Positions 39,806 to 51,873 of a stretch of DNA of 64,000 nt are shown here, piece after piece. Source of the DNA: Ulva prolifera (taxonomy: Eukaryota > Chlorophyta > Ulvophyceae > Ulvales > Ulvaceae); the NCBI GenBank assembly GCA_023078555.1, contig CM041197.1:10040552-10104551 (forward strand), in the 5' to 3' direction. The position numbers and the translations under genes are program-made. The notes beneath the pieces were generated by a model, which was not told where the DNA came from, searched no databases, and saw only the letters and a program-made list of their open reading frames with translations. Numbering within the stretch: position 1 is the first letter of the stretch; every line of letters begins with the position of its first letter.

Positions 39806-42559
39806 GCCATGCGTGTGTGTGTGTGTGTAGTGATCGCACGCGGGGCGGTGGTCTCGGACCCGAACGGCGCTCGCAGGCGGGGCCTGGGTGATCTGCAGCG
39901 CGTTCGGTGTGTCTGTGGGGGGGCGAGAGCTTGAGATGTGCGGCATGTCAGTGCCTGTGGTGACGACAGTGTCTGGCGGAGGCGTGAGGCGTGCAAAACA
40001 CGGTTTTTTGCGGAATGTGTGCGGAGCGCCAGCGCTGGAGACGGCTCGGAGACCCGCAGCGGCCAAACGCCTGTGCGCAAGCGCACGGCGTCGTGGCGGT
40101 ATGTCCAATTGCCTCATGCCATCGGGAGCGGCCAGCTGTGGCATGGGGGATGTTGTATGGACGGGGGGAAGGATGCGAAGGTCCGGCGGCCGATGTGGCG
40201 GGTTCTCGCCATGTGAAACGATTTCGCGGTGGTTGATCTGTGTGCGGTGTGGCGCCCGGCAACACAGTGATCAACGCGGCGTCGGCTCGGGAGGCCGCTC
40301 GTAGCCTCTGGCGGGGCGCCGACCGCATGACACCCCCCTCAGGACATGCTTTTGCCTCTAGAGAGGTGTACACATTTCGTGGGATGATGGTGCGGGGCGG
40401 CATTGGCCATGCGCTGTTGCACGGCAGGAGATGCTGGAGGGCGCGCTCACTGGCAAGCGGCGCCATGCTGCGGCACGGAAAGCATGCCCACGAGGGCCAG
40501 CTCTGCGCCGACAGGCATTTCCATCCCAACTGCGGTTTGTAATTCATTATGTTGAGGCTTGTTTGCCTGCTTGCATGCTGACTGTGCAGGCGGCGAGTTT
40601 GTTATGCATGGCCTGTGGTGATGAGCTGCCTGTGATTGATGCCGCATGTGGTTGCTGTATGGTGTTTGCTCCATTTGTTGTGGCGTGTGGCGACATTGCG
40701 TGTGCATGAGCCATCTTGGCCATGTTGAACAAGTGGAGTGTCAGCTCAGCGTGTGGGATCACCTGTGGTTGGGTGACTAGTGACACATGATGGCCACCGG
40801 TGTGTGCTCTGTTTACATGTGTGATAGCTGATTCAAACTGCGTGCGTGGTCGGCGACTGTTGTGTGTCTAAGTGACAGCTTTTCACACTGACCACTATCT
40901 CGTGTCGGGTTTCTGGGCTCTGGACGTTTCTTCCAGTCTCGGTCGGTCTCTAGAGGTTTGAATATTAGGGAACTTGCGAGCTGGTTCGGTGTTGGTTGCT
41001 TGACTCACGTAGGCGTCTGATGAGGTCCTTTGGCAAGGCCGAAACATGTTATGCCGGTCTGTGATGTTCATGTAATACAGCATCAACCAGTGAACTTTCT
41101 ACCTCAGTACACTATCTCGAGCATGTTGCTATGCCTGGTCGGCATGCGTCTGCGTATGTTCCCCATTGCCGGAAGAGCAAACCACAAATTCACCAGGGAT
41201 ATTGAAAGAACGCGAAAGTTCCAGGGGCTTAGCCAAAGCCGCACAAAGCGTTGAACCACATCTTGAAGTCCAAAGGATGACAATTAGATCTGCACGCATG
41301 GCTGCCTTAATGTGAAAACAAAGTCCAATCATGCAACATTTTGTCTTGGCAGCTCTGTCTCTGCAATTTGGTAGCAGGTCTTAGGCACTTGCCGCTGCAC
41401 ACAAGCCATTACTGCCTTTCCACATGTACCTACGAAACACGATCGTGTTCTACTTTGCGGCTGCTACAAAATCTAAGCAGCAATGATGATCACTCGCGGT
41501 GTGGGAGACAATGCAAGCTCTGGCCTACAAAGGCGCACCTGCTCAGAGAATTCTGTAAATGTGGTAACTCAGTAAATAGATTTCCTTTTACTCCTACATG
41601 CAGCCTCCACGCAAGGCGGCCATGGAGACCACAGCATGCAGTAGACAACCGCAACAGATTACAACAGAGGTCAGCCCGGGTCATTGCATGGATAAGGGAT
41701 TAAGTACCAGCATATGTCGCGTAGCACATCAATCATCAGAAATGATGTGGCTTCCTTGCTCCAACTGCACATCTAGTCTCATGACAGGCAACGAAACGGA
41801 CCATCATCAACATTGCATAGAAGCGCCTATAGAGTTATGGCCATGGAGTGGCGACTGTGCACTGCGTCCGGGTGATGCAGCTCTCAGGCCTGTCCGAGAC
41901 CGATCGAGGGAGGCACACCACGGCCGTACATGCATGACTGCTTTCAGCCACTGCCATTTCTGAGCAGTGGGCCACACATCGCCGCCGGCAGCAGGCAAAC
42001 ATCAGAGACTTGAAGGCTTGAACGCGTACTCCTAACGTGCTAACGCTGCAAGCGCGCCGCGCGCCACTCCGGCCGGCGCCGGCTCATGGTTCCACACGGC
42101 GGAGCGTCGTCGCCACGTACGGCCGCGGACGACCCGATGAAGGCGGCCGAGCGGCCGGTGGGCTGGTGCGGCGGCGCAGCCACGGTGCGGCATCCCGGGT
42201 CAGGCCCCCGCGCCGCCGCCGCGTTTGCTCTTGCAAGGTATATTGATTGCTGGACTGGCACGCGGGCGTAGCGCAAATGCTGACATGTAGCAGGCCATGT
42301 TATTGTCGAGATCCTACGGTGGTGAGGGTTCCGCTCTGTGCGTTGTACAAGAATATGGACGTGTAGAATGACATAGCACCATGAGAGGGGTCTACACTCC
42401 GGCCATGCATATGCACACATCTACCGCGAATGCGGGCAGCTCAGACATCTCCTGGGTGCCTGTGCGGTGTCTATAGATTCACAATAACATGCTGAATGCT
42501 ACCGTAAGGTCCCTCGGCGAACCGCGGAAAAGTTCCCAGGGACAATCTGTGATCGGCTA

Positions 42560-42600
42560 TGGTAATCCAGTGATATGGCCGCTATACCACTGGATTACCA
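42560..42600. mobile_element. Fold-back element C, copy 2, minimal
   Basis: A 41-bp near-perfect inverted repeat, TGGTAATCCAGTG...CACTGGATTACCA, with centre GATATGGCCGCTATAC. The ends match copies 1 and 3, but the middle block is missing, so it looks like an internally deleted copy. Confidence 0.7.
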
Positions 42601-42775
42601 CATCGGCCAAAACGACGATTCCGCCCACAGGCGCCGAAAAGGCGCCCAGCGCACCCACATGGTGCAGATGCGGCTGATAACACCCGGAAACAGTATAATA
42701 TGTCTCATAGATGCTCAGTGACCTATCGCCCGATGCCGGGTATGTCGAACCAGTTCTTTGTCCTATGAGGTTGGA

Positions 42776-42925
42776 GACTGTCATGTCAATACAGTCCTTT
42801 CTGGCACCAATCTTTATTTGAAAGCACTGGTGAAATTTGCACTGGTAAAATTCGCAGCACATGCACATACCACGGTACGTGAACTCACTTGAGAGGCGGT
42901 GAAAGGGGTAACTAGCTTCTATTCA
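42776..42925 (+). repeat. Dispersed repeat B, copy 1
   Basis: About 150 bp matching 45564-45714 at close to 85-90% by eye: AGACTGTCATGTCA, CTTTCTGGCACCAATCTTTA, CACTGGTGAAATTTGCACTG and CGTGAACTCACTTGAGAGGC all recur in order. It lies 175 bases after fold-back C copy 2. Confidence 0.85.
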
Positions 42926-45070
42926 ACATAGAAATAGTAGGGTAATGTAGCATGTTGAAATTGATTTCAATGGGCTCACAACTAAATTTACAGCTCCAAG
43001 GTATGGCAGCAGTGAGCCACTATGATGTTCGGTTGCCTCCCATGATGCAGTCGAGGACCCCAGCGGTGCAATACAGTAACGCAACAGTAACATGGCAGCA
43101 TGGGAAGTGTTGCAGGAAATTTTGGGTTTGGCATGGTTTTGGACCACGTGTATAGCGTGGACAATGAATCTACCGCACAAGTGCTGTGCGCCTGCAGGAC
43201 AGCAATAATCCAGAGACACCTCTAACGGAACAGACGGCTATCATCATATTCGGCCTTGCCACGTGCACCTGCCTACCTCTGTCGACAATCGACGGCACCT
43301 GGCTATAGCCGTGGCGTGAAACTTGCATGCCGAGCCGAACTGACATAGGGGACAGTAAACTTGGGAATAAACTGCCGATCATAGGTTAGCCACTGATTTT
43401 GTTAACTCTGTATTCCTGCCGAACGCCCCAGCACCATTTAAAACCGAACATCGGCGAGTTGGTGTTCAGCGAGAGTTGAAGAATCGCGGCCGTCCGATCC
43501 CCTGCGCTCACATATCTATACGAGCAGGAGTGGGATCACTGGAGTGTCCTTGTCAGTAGCAGCGCCTTTCGCAGGCACTGCTGCTGACAAGAAGGTGTGC
43601 CGCATTACCTCTGCGAGGCCCGAGCTCGAGGACTGGTAAGCTTGAGTATTCTATGTATACTTGACGTAGAAAAATCAGAAAGTCACACTGCCCGTTCCAA
43701 ACATCCTGTTTTGCCTGAGTGCCGGCGACACGCTTTGGGCGTAGGCCTGACATGTGCACTATGTCGCGCTCACACGCATGCCTTGTTTCCACATCGCGAG
43801 GAAATTGGCCACACGCAACCACCATCAACGCGAAAAATTCTTTGTGGTGCTATCGATCGCGCCGTGGCATCCCGACGTGAACAGGAGCGCTGCATGAAGC
43901 CCCGATAGTTGATGATACGCAGTTTGGCACCACGAGCGGTGTCGTTCAGGGAGCTGGTCATGACCATCTTCACGTGCCGGACCATGGCGCTATATTAGCG
44001 CGTGTCATGGCCTGCTGGGCCACGAAACGCATTGTCTGGTCGGCTCAGCTATCGTGAGCACTGCAGCAGGTTCTGCGGTGGCTGGTGCCCCACGGCGCTG
44101 CGTGTCGGCGTCGATTCCCTTGATATAAACACAATCGTCCTCAGTAAGTTGATGCGCTGATCAGTTTACACCGCCGAGACCTGGCAACGTGCGGGGACGA
44201 AACTCTGCGATGGCGATCTCGATCATCAGAGCCCCTGCTACCAACAGTGACTGCGGTGATGCTGAACGTTCTGCGAGGTCTCCAGTGTATCTTTCCACGT
44301 AGTATAACTACGTTGAGCTACGTCCACACCAATGTCTGAGCCATCACCGTCAGCTCATCCTGAGACATTGGAGCATGCACCTGCACCGGTGTGTTGGTTC
44401 GATGCGACACGCCCCAAGGCCATGCCTGCGTGGCGGTGCCAAAATAACCAAAACTTGGGCCAGCCCGGACCAGATCCACGTGAAGCAATGCAAAGTAAAG
44501 GCGGCAATGCTGTGCACACGCAAACACTCTCGTCCTCGCAACGTGATGCCTGCGAAAGCAGCACAGGACGCCCACCCGATGCTGGAACACCTGCGGTCAG
44601 GGTGTGGCTTCCATGTTGACACATCATGGGTGTGAGCTAGCCTGCGCCGGACGTGAGTGCATCCTTACGTTGCCGGTCTGCCGATAAGCTAGGAAGTCCC
44701 TGCAGCTGTCTCGGTGGCGGCTCGAGGTTAGTGTCACTCTTGGGCGGTGCAGCTGCGTCACCCCAAGGTCACGTATGCAAGCGAATTGAGACACGAGTCG
44801 CATGCACCTGGTTCCAATGCCAGCAGACTTGACGTTATCTCGAGATGCCTGCGGAGTCGTTGCTTCTGGATAAAAGTAGTAGTATCTGCAACCGTAGAGG
44901 AGCTGCTGGGGGGGTTGAGCCATGTTACAACGCTCTTGTAAACGTTGCACGCCTGCCGATTCTGATCATGTGTGGGCAGCATGCTGTCCGCTGGGTAGAG
45001 GACTGATCACAAGGGGAGGCCCTGCGGGCAGAATACAGCTGCCCGGAGGGGGCCCTGTGGCAAAAATCCA

Positions 45071-45159
45071 AAATCCAGTGATATGGCCGCGACCGCCCTG
45101 GACCCTTGCACGGCGCGACGTGCAAGGGTATATGTAGCGGCCATACCACTGGATTGCCA
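45071..45159. mobile_element. Fold-back element C, copy 3
   Basis: AATCCAGTGATATGGCCGC at the left and GCGGCCATACCACTGGATT at the right, enclosing a second, inner palindrome (CCCTTGCACGGCGCGACGTG then CAAGGG). The inner GCGACGTGCAAGGG is shared with copy 1. Confidence 0.7.
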
Positions 45160-45563
45160 CAGGCCCCCTGTTGGTGTGCTCCGTTGGCAGTCGGTGTCAG
45201 GTGTCCAGAGGCGTACAGATCCAATAACGCAGTGGCTCAGCGTACGTGATTCATTACCCTCAATCCGCTTCGCTATGCGTGCAGGCGGACGACCCAGGAG
45301 GCGCCTTCACGCAGCTGCAGAAGGCTGCTACTCCGAAGCCATGCTAGGCTCCCATGCTGTGTCCGGCCATGCAGCCTTCAAGGCGATGGCACACCACAGG
45401 GCGCTGGGCTTCAGGTGAGGCACCACTCCCTCCCCTGTTCGACTACAAGCTGTCGCCACGCCCGCATTTGAAGCAGTGCAAGTCGGACCAATCGTCTCGG
45501 TGTCTGGAGCCTCGGCGGGTGGGTGCTGCCCTGGTGTGTACGAATCTGCCACGCCACAGATCT

Positions 45564-45714
45564 AGACTGTCATGTCAGTACAGCCCTTTCTGGCACCAAT
45601 CTTTATTTGAATGCACTGGTGAAATTTGCACTGGTAAAATTCAAAGCACATTCACATGCCATGGGACGTGAACTCACTTGAGAGGCATCGACAGGGGTAA
45701 TTCACTTTCATTCT
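45564..45714 (+). repeat. Dispersed repeat B, copy 2
   Basis: Second copy of the ~150-bp repeat (see 42776), same orientation, ending 27 bases before repeat A copy 4. No coding potential or terminal inverted repeats seen. Confidence 0.85.
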
Positions 45715-45740
45715 TGATGCGTTCGCCGACAGGGGCCCCG

Positions 45741-45825
45741 CGGCATATGTGGTCCCGTTCATGCGGAGATCTCGATGTCCTCTTCAGGGTACGGCTCAGA
45801 AGGTTCAGGTGCACCTTGCTTTACA
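45741..45825 (+). repeat. Dispersed repeat A, copy 4, overlaps a start codon
   Basis: CGGCATATGTGGTCCCGTTC, GCGGAGATCTCGATGTCC, AGGGTACGGCTCAG and CACCTTGCTTTACAG follow family order. The ATG of the family core (in GATGTCC, at 45775) is the first in-frame Met of the second sulfotransferase model, and about 50 bases of the repeat are read as protein there. Confidence 0.75.
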
Positions 45826-48800
45826 GTGATCGTGGAAGCCCAGAGCGACTCTGCTGTTGCGCCTTCCTTCCGCCGCACTCGAGTCTCCCTGGCGCCTCTG
45901 CCGCAGGCGAGACTCCGTGCCTCTTCGCGTGAGGATTGCCTCCCGGGCGCCCCAGCCGGCACATCAGCTGTACTTGAATCACTGCAGCGTGGTCACGGGG
46001 CGTGCGCGTGCTGCAGGCTGCTGCCGCTGTTCACCGCAGCGGCGGCGATCTGGTGCTCCGGGCTGCTGTGCGGCTACATCTACGCGGTGCAAACGCCGCG
46101 CTGCCGGGGGCGTGGCTGCGCGGCCGCATTCTCCCCGCAGCACCTCCGCGGTACGTGGCACCCACCTCCCGAGCCGTGCCCCGGCACGGACAGCCCGCTC
46201 TAGCATCGAGGAGAGGGCCGTATGTCCAAAAACACATTTAAAAAAAAAACAATTTTGTGTTGCTGTCTCGATCGTCAGCATCCTGCGCAATCCACCGCCA
46301 AAACGCCCGGTACACCGCCCGAGTGCTTGCAGAGGTGTACCGCGAGAAGGTGCCAGAGTATGCCTTCAGGGCCGTCGCTGTGGCCGGATCCGGCGAGCAC
46401 GCCGCGGCGGTGGGGGAGACGGCGGAGCCTGCATGCGCGGGGGGAGGGGGCGCTGTCTGGGGCGACCCAGGCTGCCCAGAGGTGCGCTCCTCTCAGCTGC
46501 AGCGCATCCAACTCTGGCCTGAAATGAGTTCATTTGGTTAACATTTTGGTAGAATTCTCGGTAGAATTTGGTGTCGAAAAAAAACGTCCGTTTTGCACAC
46601 CATGAATGAAACGAATCGAAACAAATTCAAAAGCAACAATCAGGGCTGGACTTACAGGAGAAGCAGTCATCTGAATCTTGCAGAGAGCCGCTGGTGGTGC
46701 GCTGCAGGGTCCAGAGGTGTCGGGGGAGGACCTGAACGCGCTGCTCCGCGCCAGCCCGCAGGTGTACGGAAACGTCCAGAAGCATGGGATCCTGCCACTC
46801 GACAAATGGTGAACCCCCTCCTCCTTCAAATTCCGCCTCGACCAAAAAAAAATACAAACAGACGTTTTGTTTTCACACGCCTGTTGTCTGTGTGCCTTGT
46901 GCGCGGCACATCAGATTGAATTCCTCGTTGCATCAAGGTGACATCGACTTGCGTGTCGCTGCTTTGGTGCGTTTGGCGGGTGGCGGGAGGTGCATCCTCA
47001 GCCGGGGGTGGCCACACCTGGCAGCCACACCTAACACCTCAGCGGGGGGCAGCCACGCTCCATGGTCGCGCGTCCGGCAGCGGTGAACCGTCTCCACAAC
47101 CGGGCCTCTTTGTCGGGGCTGCAGCCATGTGTCTCAGATGTAGATCCGCGAAGCGGACACCTCTGATCATGGTCACGCCCAGTCATTATCCACGCCGATG
47201 GCCTCACGGACGGCATCCGTCCTCGGCATCGTCGGGTCATTGCGCCCGATCACACCGAATAATTCCAAATATCCAGGTCTATTTTCTGGGTTGCAACCCT
47301 GCATAAGCTGCACGGCTACCCGACACTGGCCTCGGCTCGACACATCACTTATGGCAGCGGACAGCAGAGGGGGAATGCTGCGCGGTGTGTGCAGGTGGCC
47401 GCCCGAAATGCACCCTCCGATGGAGCGCGCTGTACACAGCTGGCTGCTGAAGCACACCCTGGGCGCCACCGGAGCCGCCGGCGGCGCCGCGCCGCTCCCG
47501 CGCAGCGAGCCGCCGCCGATGGCGCGGGGGTGCTTGATACAGATCGACCCCCTGTACAAGACCATCTTTGTGCGGAACCAGAAGGTCGCTGGCACGTCGA
47601 TCCTGCTGGCCATGGGGAACCTCTGCGGCCCGAGCCGGCGCTCCGTGCCCGGCCTCACGGTGCGCGTCCCTGATTACAGTCTGTAACTTACATGGAAGAG
47701 TAACCGGGTGCAGCCACACCACCTCTTCCGACCCATTATGATGTGTTTTGCACAACACACGTGACCGCACGTGCGTGTGATGTATACGCATGTGCGCCAT
47801 GCATGCAGGCGAACGCGCCGTGCTTCTGGACGGCGGAGATGCTCGAGGACGTCGGCGTGCGCGCCCTCGGCTATGACTCCCTCGAGGCCCTCTGGCAGGA
47901 CTACTTTGTGTTTGGCAGCATCAGGAACCCGTACGAGCGGGCGGGCTCTGCGTACGACTACATCCTCGACCGCCGGAAGGTGCGCCCAGCACTGCGCTGT
48001 GCTGATCACGCATGCACCGGTCACGCATGCACCGCTAGCCACACCAGAAGTACCGGCAAGCAGCCGCGAGGGGCAGCCTGCGCGGCGCCGCGGCTGCACA
48101 CTTGACAGGCCGCATGCATGCGTGCAGCGCCGGACGGGGTACTGCCGGAGCCCGACGTTTGAGGAGTTTGCGGCGCGGCCGTACGGCATCGGGTTCCAGA
48201 ACCAGCTGTACGGGTGCGGCGACGTGGGGCACGACCTACAGCACGTGGAGCGCCAGTTCAAGTGCCTCTTGGACGCGGACGGGCGCCTCGCGGTGGACCA
48301 CCTCATCAGGTGGCGCTTCGAAGCTGCTTTGCTGCACCGCCTCTGTATGTGGATTGTATGTCATGGTGTTGTGCTCTTGTCACACGCATGCGGGTGTACC
48401 TCACTGTGCTGGTGCCTGAAAAATCGGGCCTCGCTGTGTGCCTGCTGGGCTCAAGTACACAAAGCAGTCGATGCTAATCCATGGCGTACAAGCAGCCGGC
48501 TTCGACCGTACACTGGGCACATGCCACATGCACATTTCGGCGGAAGGCTGTGGGAGGCGGCTGTCTGTGCGCTGTTGGAACGGCGGCGACTGTCGTGTGC
48601 ACGCAGTTCCGGCCACAGCACACAACGAGAGCTGACTGGCCAAGTACCGGAATGCGAGGTATGACTGTATGCGAGTGATGAGGAGAACGGCCTGAATGCG
48701 GAAGTGCGTGGTAGTCGCAGGGTGCGCCACTGTTTGTGAGCAGTTCCAACTGGTGCCTCAACAGATGCACTGGCCACACACGTGTGTCTGGGCGCAGCTC

Positions 48801-49517
48801 TTCTGCACAGCCGCACACTCGGCACGGCCTGCGTTGCATTGCATGAGTCATATGACATCTCCCGATCACGACCTCGCGAGGTGCTCTTATTAAATATAAA
48901 AAGAAAGAAAGATACAAAAAAGGCGCTGTAGGATTGCTGTGTGTACAGGGTGGAGGCGATGGAGGAGGACTTTGCGGAGGCTCTGCGGGAGATCAACCGG
49001 CTGCGGCCGGAGGGCCTCCCGGAGCTCGTGGCCACGCTCGGCCGCAACCAGACCGGCCCGCTCGAGAAGCGCGAGAGGAAACAGGCGCAAGCGGCGGTGC
49101 GGGAGGATGGTGGTGACAGGCGGAGCCACCACGTAGCAAAGTACGCGGCGTGTGGCCCGCGCTGCCTCGGCCTCATCCATGTGCGAGCCTCGCACATGCG
49201 CCTACATGCCATGTGAGCACATGCGGCCTCGCAGAAGCCTCGCATGAGCCTGTCATCAACCCGGTACACCACACCAACGCTTGCGTCTCTGCCCATGGCA
49301 ACGGCCATGGCCCCTGGTACAGCTATCGTCCCAGATCTACCACGCCGTTTCGGCGCCAGGGGGCGCGGTCCTCATGGTTTGTCAATCTTCCGATTTGAGC
49401 TCGGAGCCATCATGTGGCGGCCACGTGCAGGAGTACTACAAAGAGGACTTTGCACTGCTGCAGTACCCTGCCGGCAACTCCACTCTGCCGGGCTCAGGGC
49501 ACACCGGGGCTCCCTGA
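45775..49517 (+). CDS. Carbohydrate sulfotransferase, eight exons
   Basis: Exons 45775-46150, 46279-46481, 46708-46808, 47395-47659, 47809-47979, 48128-48309, 48949-49132 and 49431-49517 join in phase to 522 residues. Inferred type II Golgi enzyme of the Sulfotransfer_2 family. Seen: a membrane anchor in exon 1 (LLPLFTAAAAIWCSGLLCGY), the PAPS 5'-phosphosulfate motif VRNQKVAGTSIL in exon 4, the 3'-phosphate motif FGSIRNPYERAGSAYDYI in exon 5, the family's CGDVGHDLQHVERQFKCLL in exon 6, and C-terminal EYYKEDFALLQY in exon 8. Weak points: the donor of exon 7 (GTAGCA) was chosen because it alone keeps the frame, and the start lies inside repeat A copy 4, so the true first exon could be upstream. 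It is only distantly similar to the intronless enzyme at 5.3 kb. Intron 3 contains repeat D copy 2. Confidence 0.82.
47227..47328. mobile_element. Repeat D copy 2, hAT-like MITE candidate
   Basis: Shares GCCCGATCACA, AATTCCAAATATCCAGGTCT and the CTACCCGACACTG end with copy 1. The left end CATCGTCGGGT is an imperfect partner of the right end ACCCGACACTG. CCTCGGC occurs at both borders (47221-47227 and 47330-47336). It lies in intron 3 of the eight-exon sulfotransferase. Confidence 0.5.
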
Positions 49518-51873
49518 AACAAGTGTGACGATGAGGCCGATGATCTATGCATGGATGGAGCATGATGGGCTGGCTCTTGATTGTCTGCACACCAATTTAG
49601 TGTTAGAAGCGATGAAGCCCTGCTCTCAGGAGAAGCGTCAATCACTCATCGAGGCGCTGTTCCAGCTTGAGGCTCTGTCCCAGCTTGAGACTGCTGCACT
49701 GCCCCTGCCACGTACCGGTGATCATGTACCAAATAACAACAGTTCATGAATGCCACCGGCTGTGGAGCTGGAGGGGTGTTTTGGCCCTCGTCGTGGTCAC
49801 TCAGGCCTGTGAGCCGCTGTTGGTCAATAACACAGCTGGGGAGTCGAAGACTTCACAGTCTGTAACGAGCTGTCACCCGTTTCGGTTCTTCGCTCAAATC
49901 CATGAGGCTGAAAACTACCTTTGTTCGTGCTGGTCCCAATCAATGTGTCTATATCTGCAGGGAGAATGGTGATGGCATGCTGAGCCCCGAAGTGAGCCCC
50001 GAAGTGATGGGACATCGCACCGCGGTGCCGCATTCTGAGTCTGTCTCGAATCATGTGCAGATTACAAGAGACGGCTTTCCCACGATCAACGGACAGAGCT
50101 CAACATGTACACTGAGTCCAATTCATACCTCGTTCGGCGGGATCAGCGGGCTAGAACGAGTTGCTTTCAGCACTACCCCGTAGGCACAGCATGTTCGTGT
50201 CACAACCTTGCCCGAATGCATCCAGGTTCACACATTGTGAACTGTGGAGCTGCTGGTGCCCAACAAGCCGACAGACACACTCAAATTCAACTTCCTGTTT
50301 CACTCTGCAGACAATCAAGCGTGTCGCAGATCAAGCGGACACATGGATGTGCACATATGCATGTCAGTGATGACTTCTGCCTCTCTGGCAATAACGAAAC
50401 ACAGCGGGATGGAACTTGGGATGGATGTAGGAGCATCAGAATCGCCTGCGGTGAGAGACGTGTGCTGTGACACTGTGCGACTGTGGGTCATGTCCTCATA
50501 CAGGCAGAGTGCATGCTACTCTTTGATGCAGAAACTGCTTCGCTGATGACGACACACCCTCGTGTGCACTGAACATAACGTTCCCTCACCTGACAATGGT
50601 TGCAACACGCACGGATAGGGATGAGTGCACACTGCCTGGTAGCCACTGCCGGATCATGCAAAAACCACAAGCTAAAAGGGACGTCTCTAAGCTCATGGCA
50701 TGTTCCTGAAGTGCCTCAGGGCACCGGCCTTCACCTGACAACTGGCATCACTGAGCTCAGCCGTGAGAGACGCTTGTGGCACAACAGACCACGTGGATAT
50801 CTGTTCTGGCTTCCGCTCCATCACAGCCTGCATGGGATGGCGGTGTCAGGGCACGCTGCTCAAGTGGCAGATCTTGAACCACCTTACGATGACTGTGGCC
50901 GATTCTACACCACCTTACAATGACTGCACCGACACAAGGCCGGCAACATGTAGGTATATGCATTGTCAACGGCGTCGGGGCCAGCCACAGCAAGTGCATG
51001 CATGCCGGTCCGTCCACATAGCCGTGACCACGGCGGCATCGCGGCTGCGGTGATGTGGCGTTCAAGCAAATGCTCGTGCACGCACCCAGAGGTGCCAAAC
51101 ACCAAGGCAGACCCCAGCATATCCATGTGCTGCAACAGAGTGCTGGCGGGGATCTAGGGAGGGCAGCGAAAGACCACCGAACGCCAGTTGACTGCAGCCA
51201 CGCGTTTAGGAAGTATGCAGATGGCACTGCAAGCCAGCAGATGTGCTGCGCGATCAAACGCACGGTTCATATGACATTCAGGATGGGGTTCGCACGCTCT
51301 GCAGGCATCAAGTGTGCAGAGCCTGGACCCGGCGAAACAAACGTGCCAACCAGCATGCACACACGGACAACAGCCATCTCGTTGAAAAGATATGGGAGGC
51401 ATGCAGCAAGTAGGAGTGTCTCGAGGCCTGCAGCGGCAGCTGCGGGTGCTGCAAGCACTGGCGGCCGCTCACGCAGGCAGCAGCGCAGCATGCAAAGCAC
51501 ACCGCACCCCTCCGTCTCTCCCGCCGCGGCCACCTCCACAGCCGTCTCGCCTTGGACAGCAAAGACAAGGCTGCATCCACCCTCCGCCAGCATCTGTGGA
51601 CCGCCGCTGCTCCCGAGTGTCTGGAGGATCGAAGAAAGAGGCAAATGCAAAGCGCCAGACCATAACGGCGGCTGATCGGCCAGAGACGTGCGCAGGCCCC
51701 TCTTAAACTTTGCCACAACAGCGCCAGCGTGGGAGCACCACACGTCCCTTCGCAGCTGCAGCAACTGCTTCATTGCAGAAGGTAGGTGCTGCAACCCCTT
51801 CAAGCGCCTGCCCACATGCGCCTGCCCATGCGCCGCCGCCGGCGGCGCAATCGGCCGAGGCGAGGGGGGCCCG
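49518..51873. other. Spacer between convergent genes
   Basis: No recognised gene between the sulfotransferase (+) and the lysine-rich protein gene (-). Frames of 100-200 codons near 51055-51675 and 51267-51815 overlap on opposite strands and show no family motifs. Confidence 0.5.

Larger units (their letters stand above)
39806..45740. other. 6-kb repeat-rich gap
   Basis: No recognised gene. It holds fold-back C copies at 42560 and 45071 and repeat B copies at 42776 and 45564. A very GC-rich patch lies at about 42040-42235. A possible exon at about 45275-45415 ends in a good donor (CTTCAG then GTGAGG) 360 bases before the second sulfotransferase; whether it belongs to that gene is unclear. 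Confidence 0.5.

Noticed and set aside
46705-46812. Treating the ~35-codon piece GPEVSGEDLNALLRASPQ as non-coding
   Set aside because: It is bounded by TGCAG and GTGAAC, and its phases fit exons on both sides of the eight-exon sulfotransferase exactly, so it was kept as exon 3.
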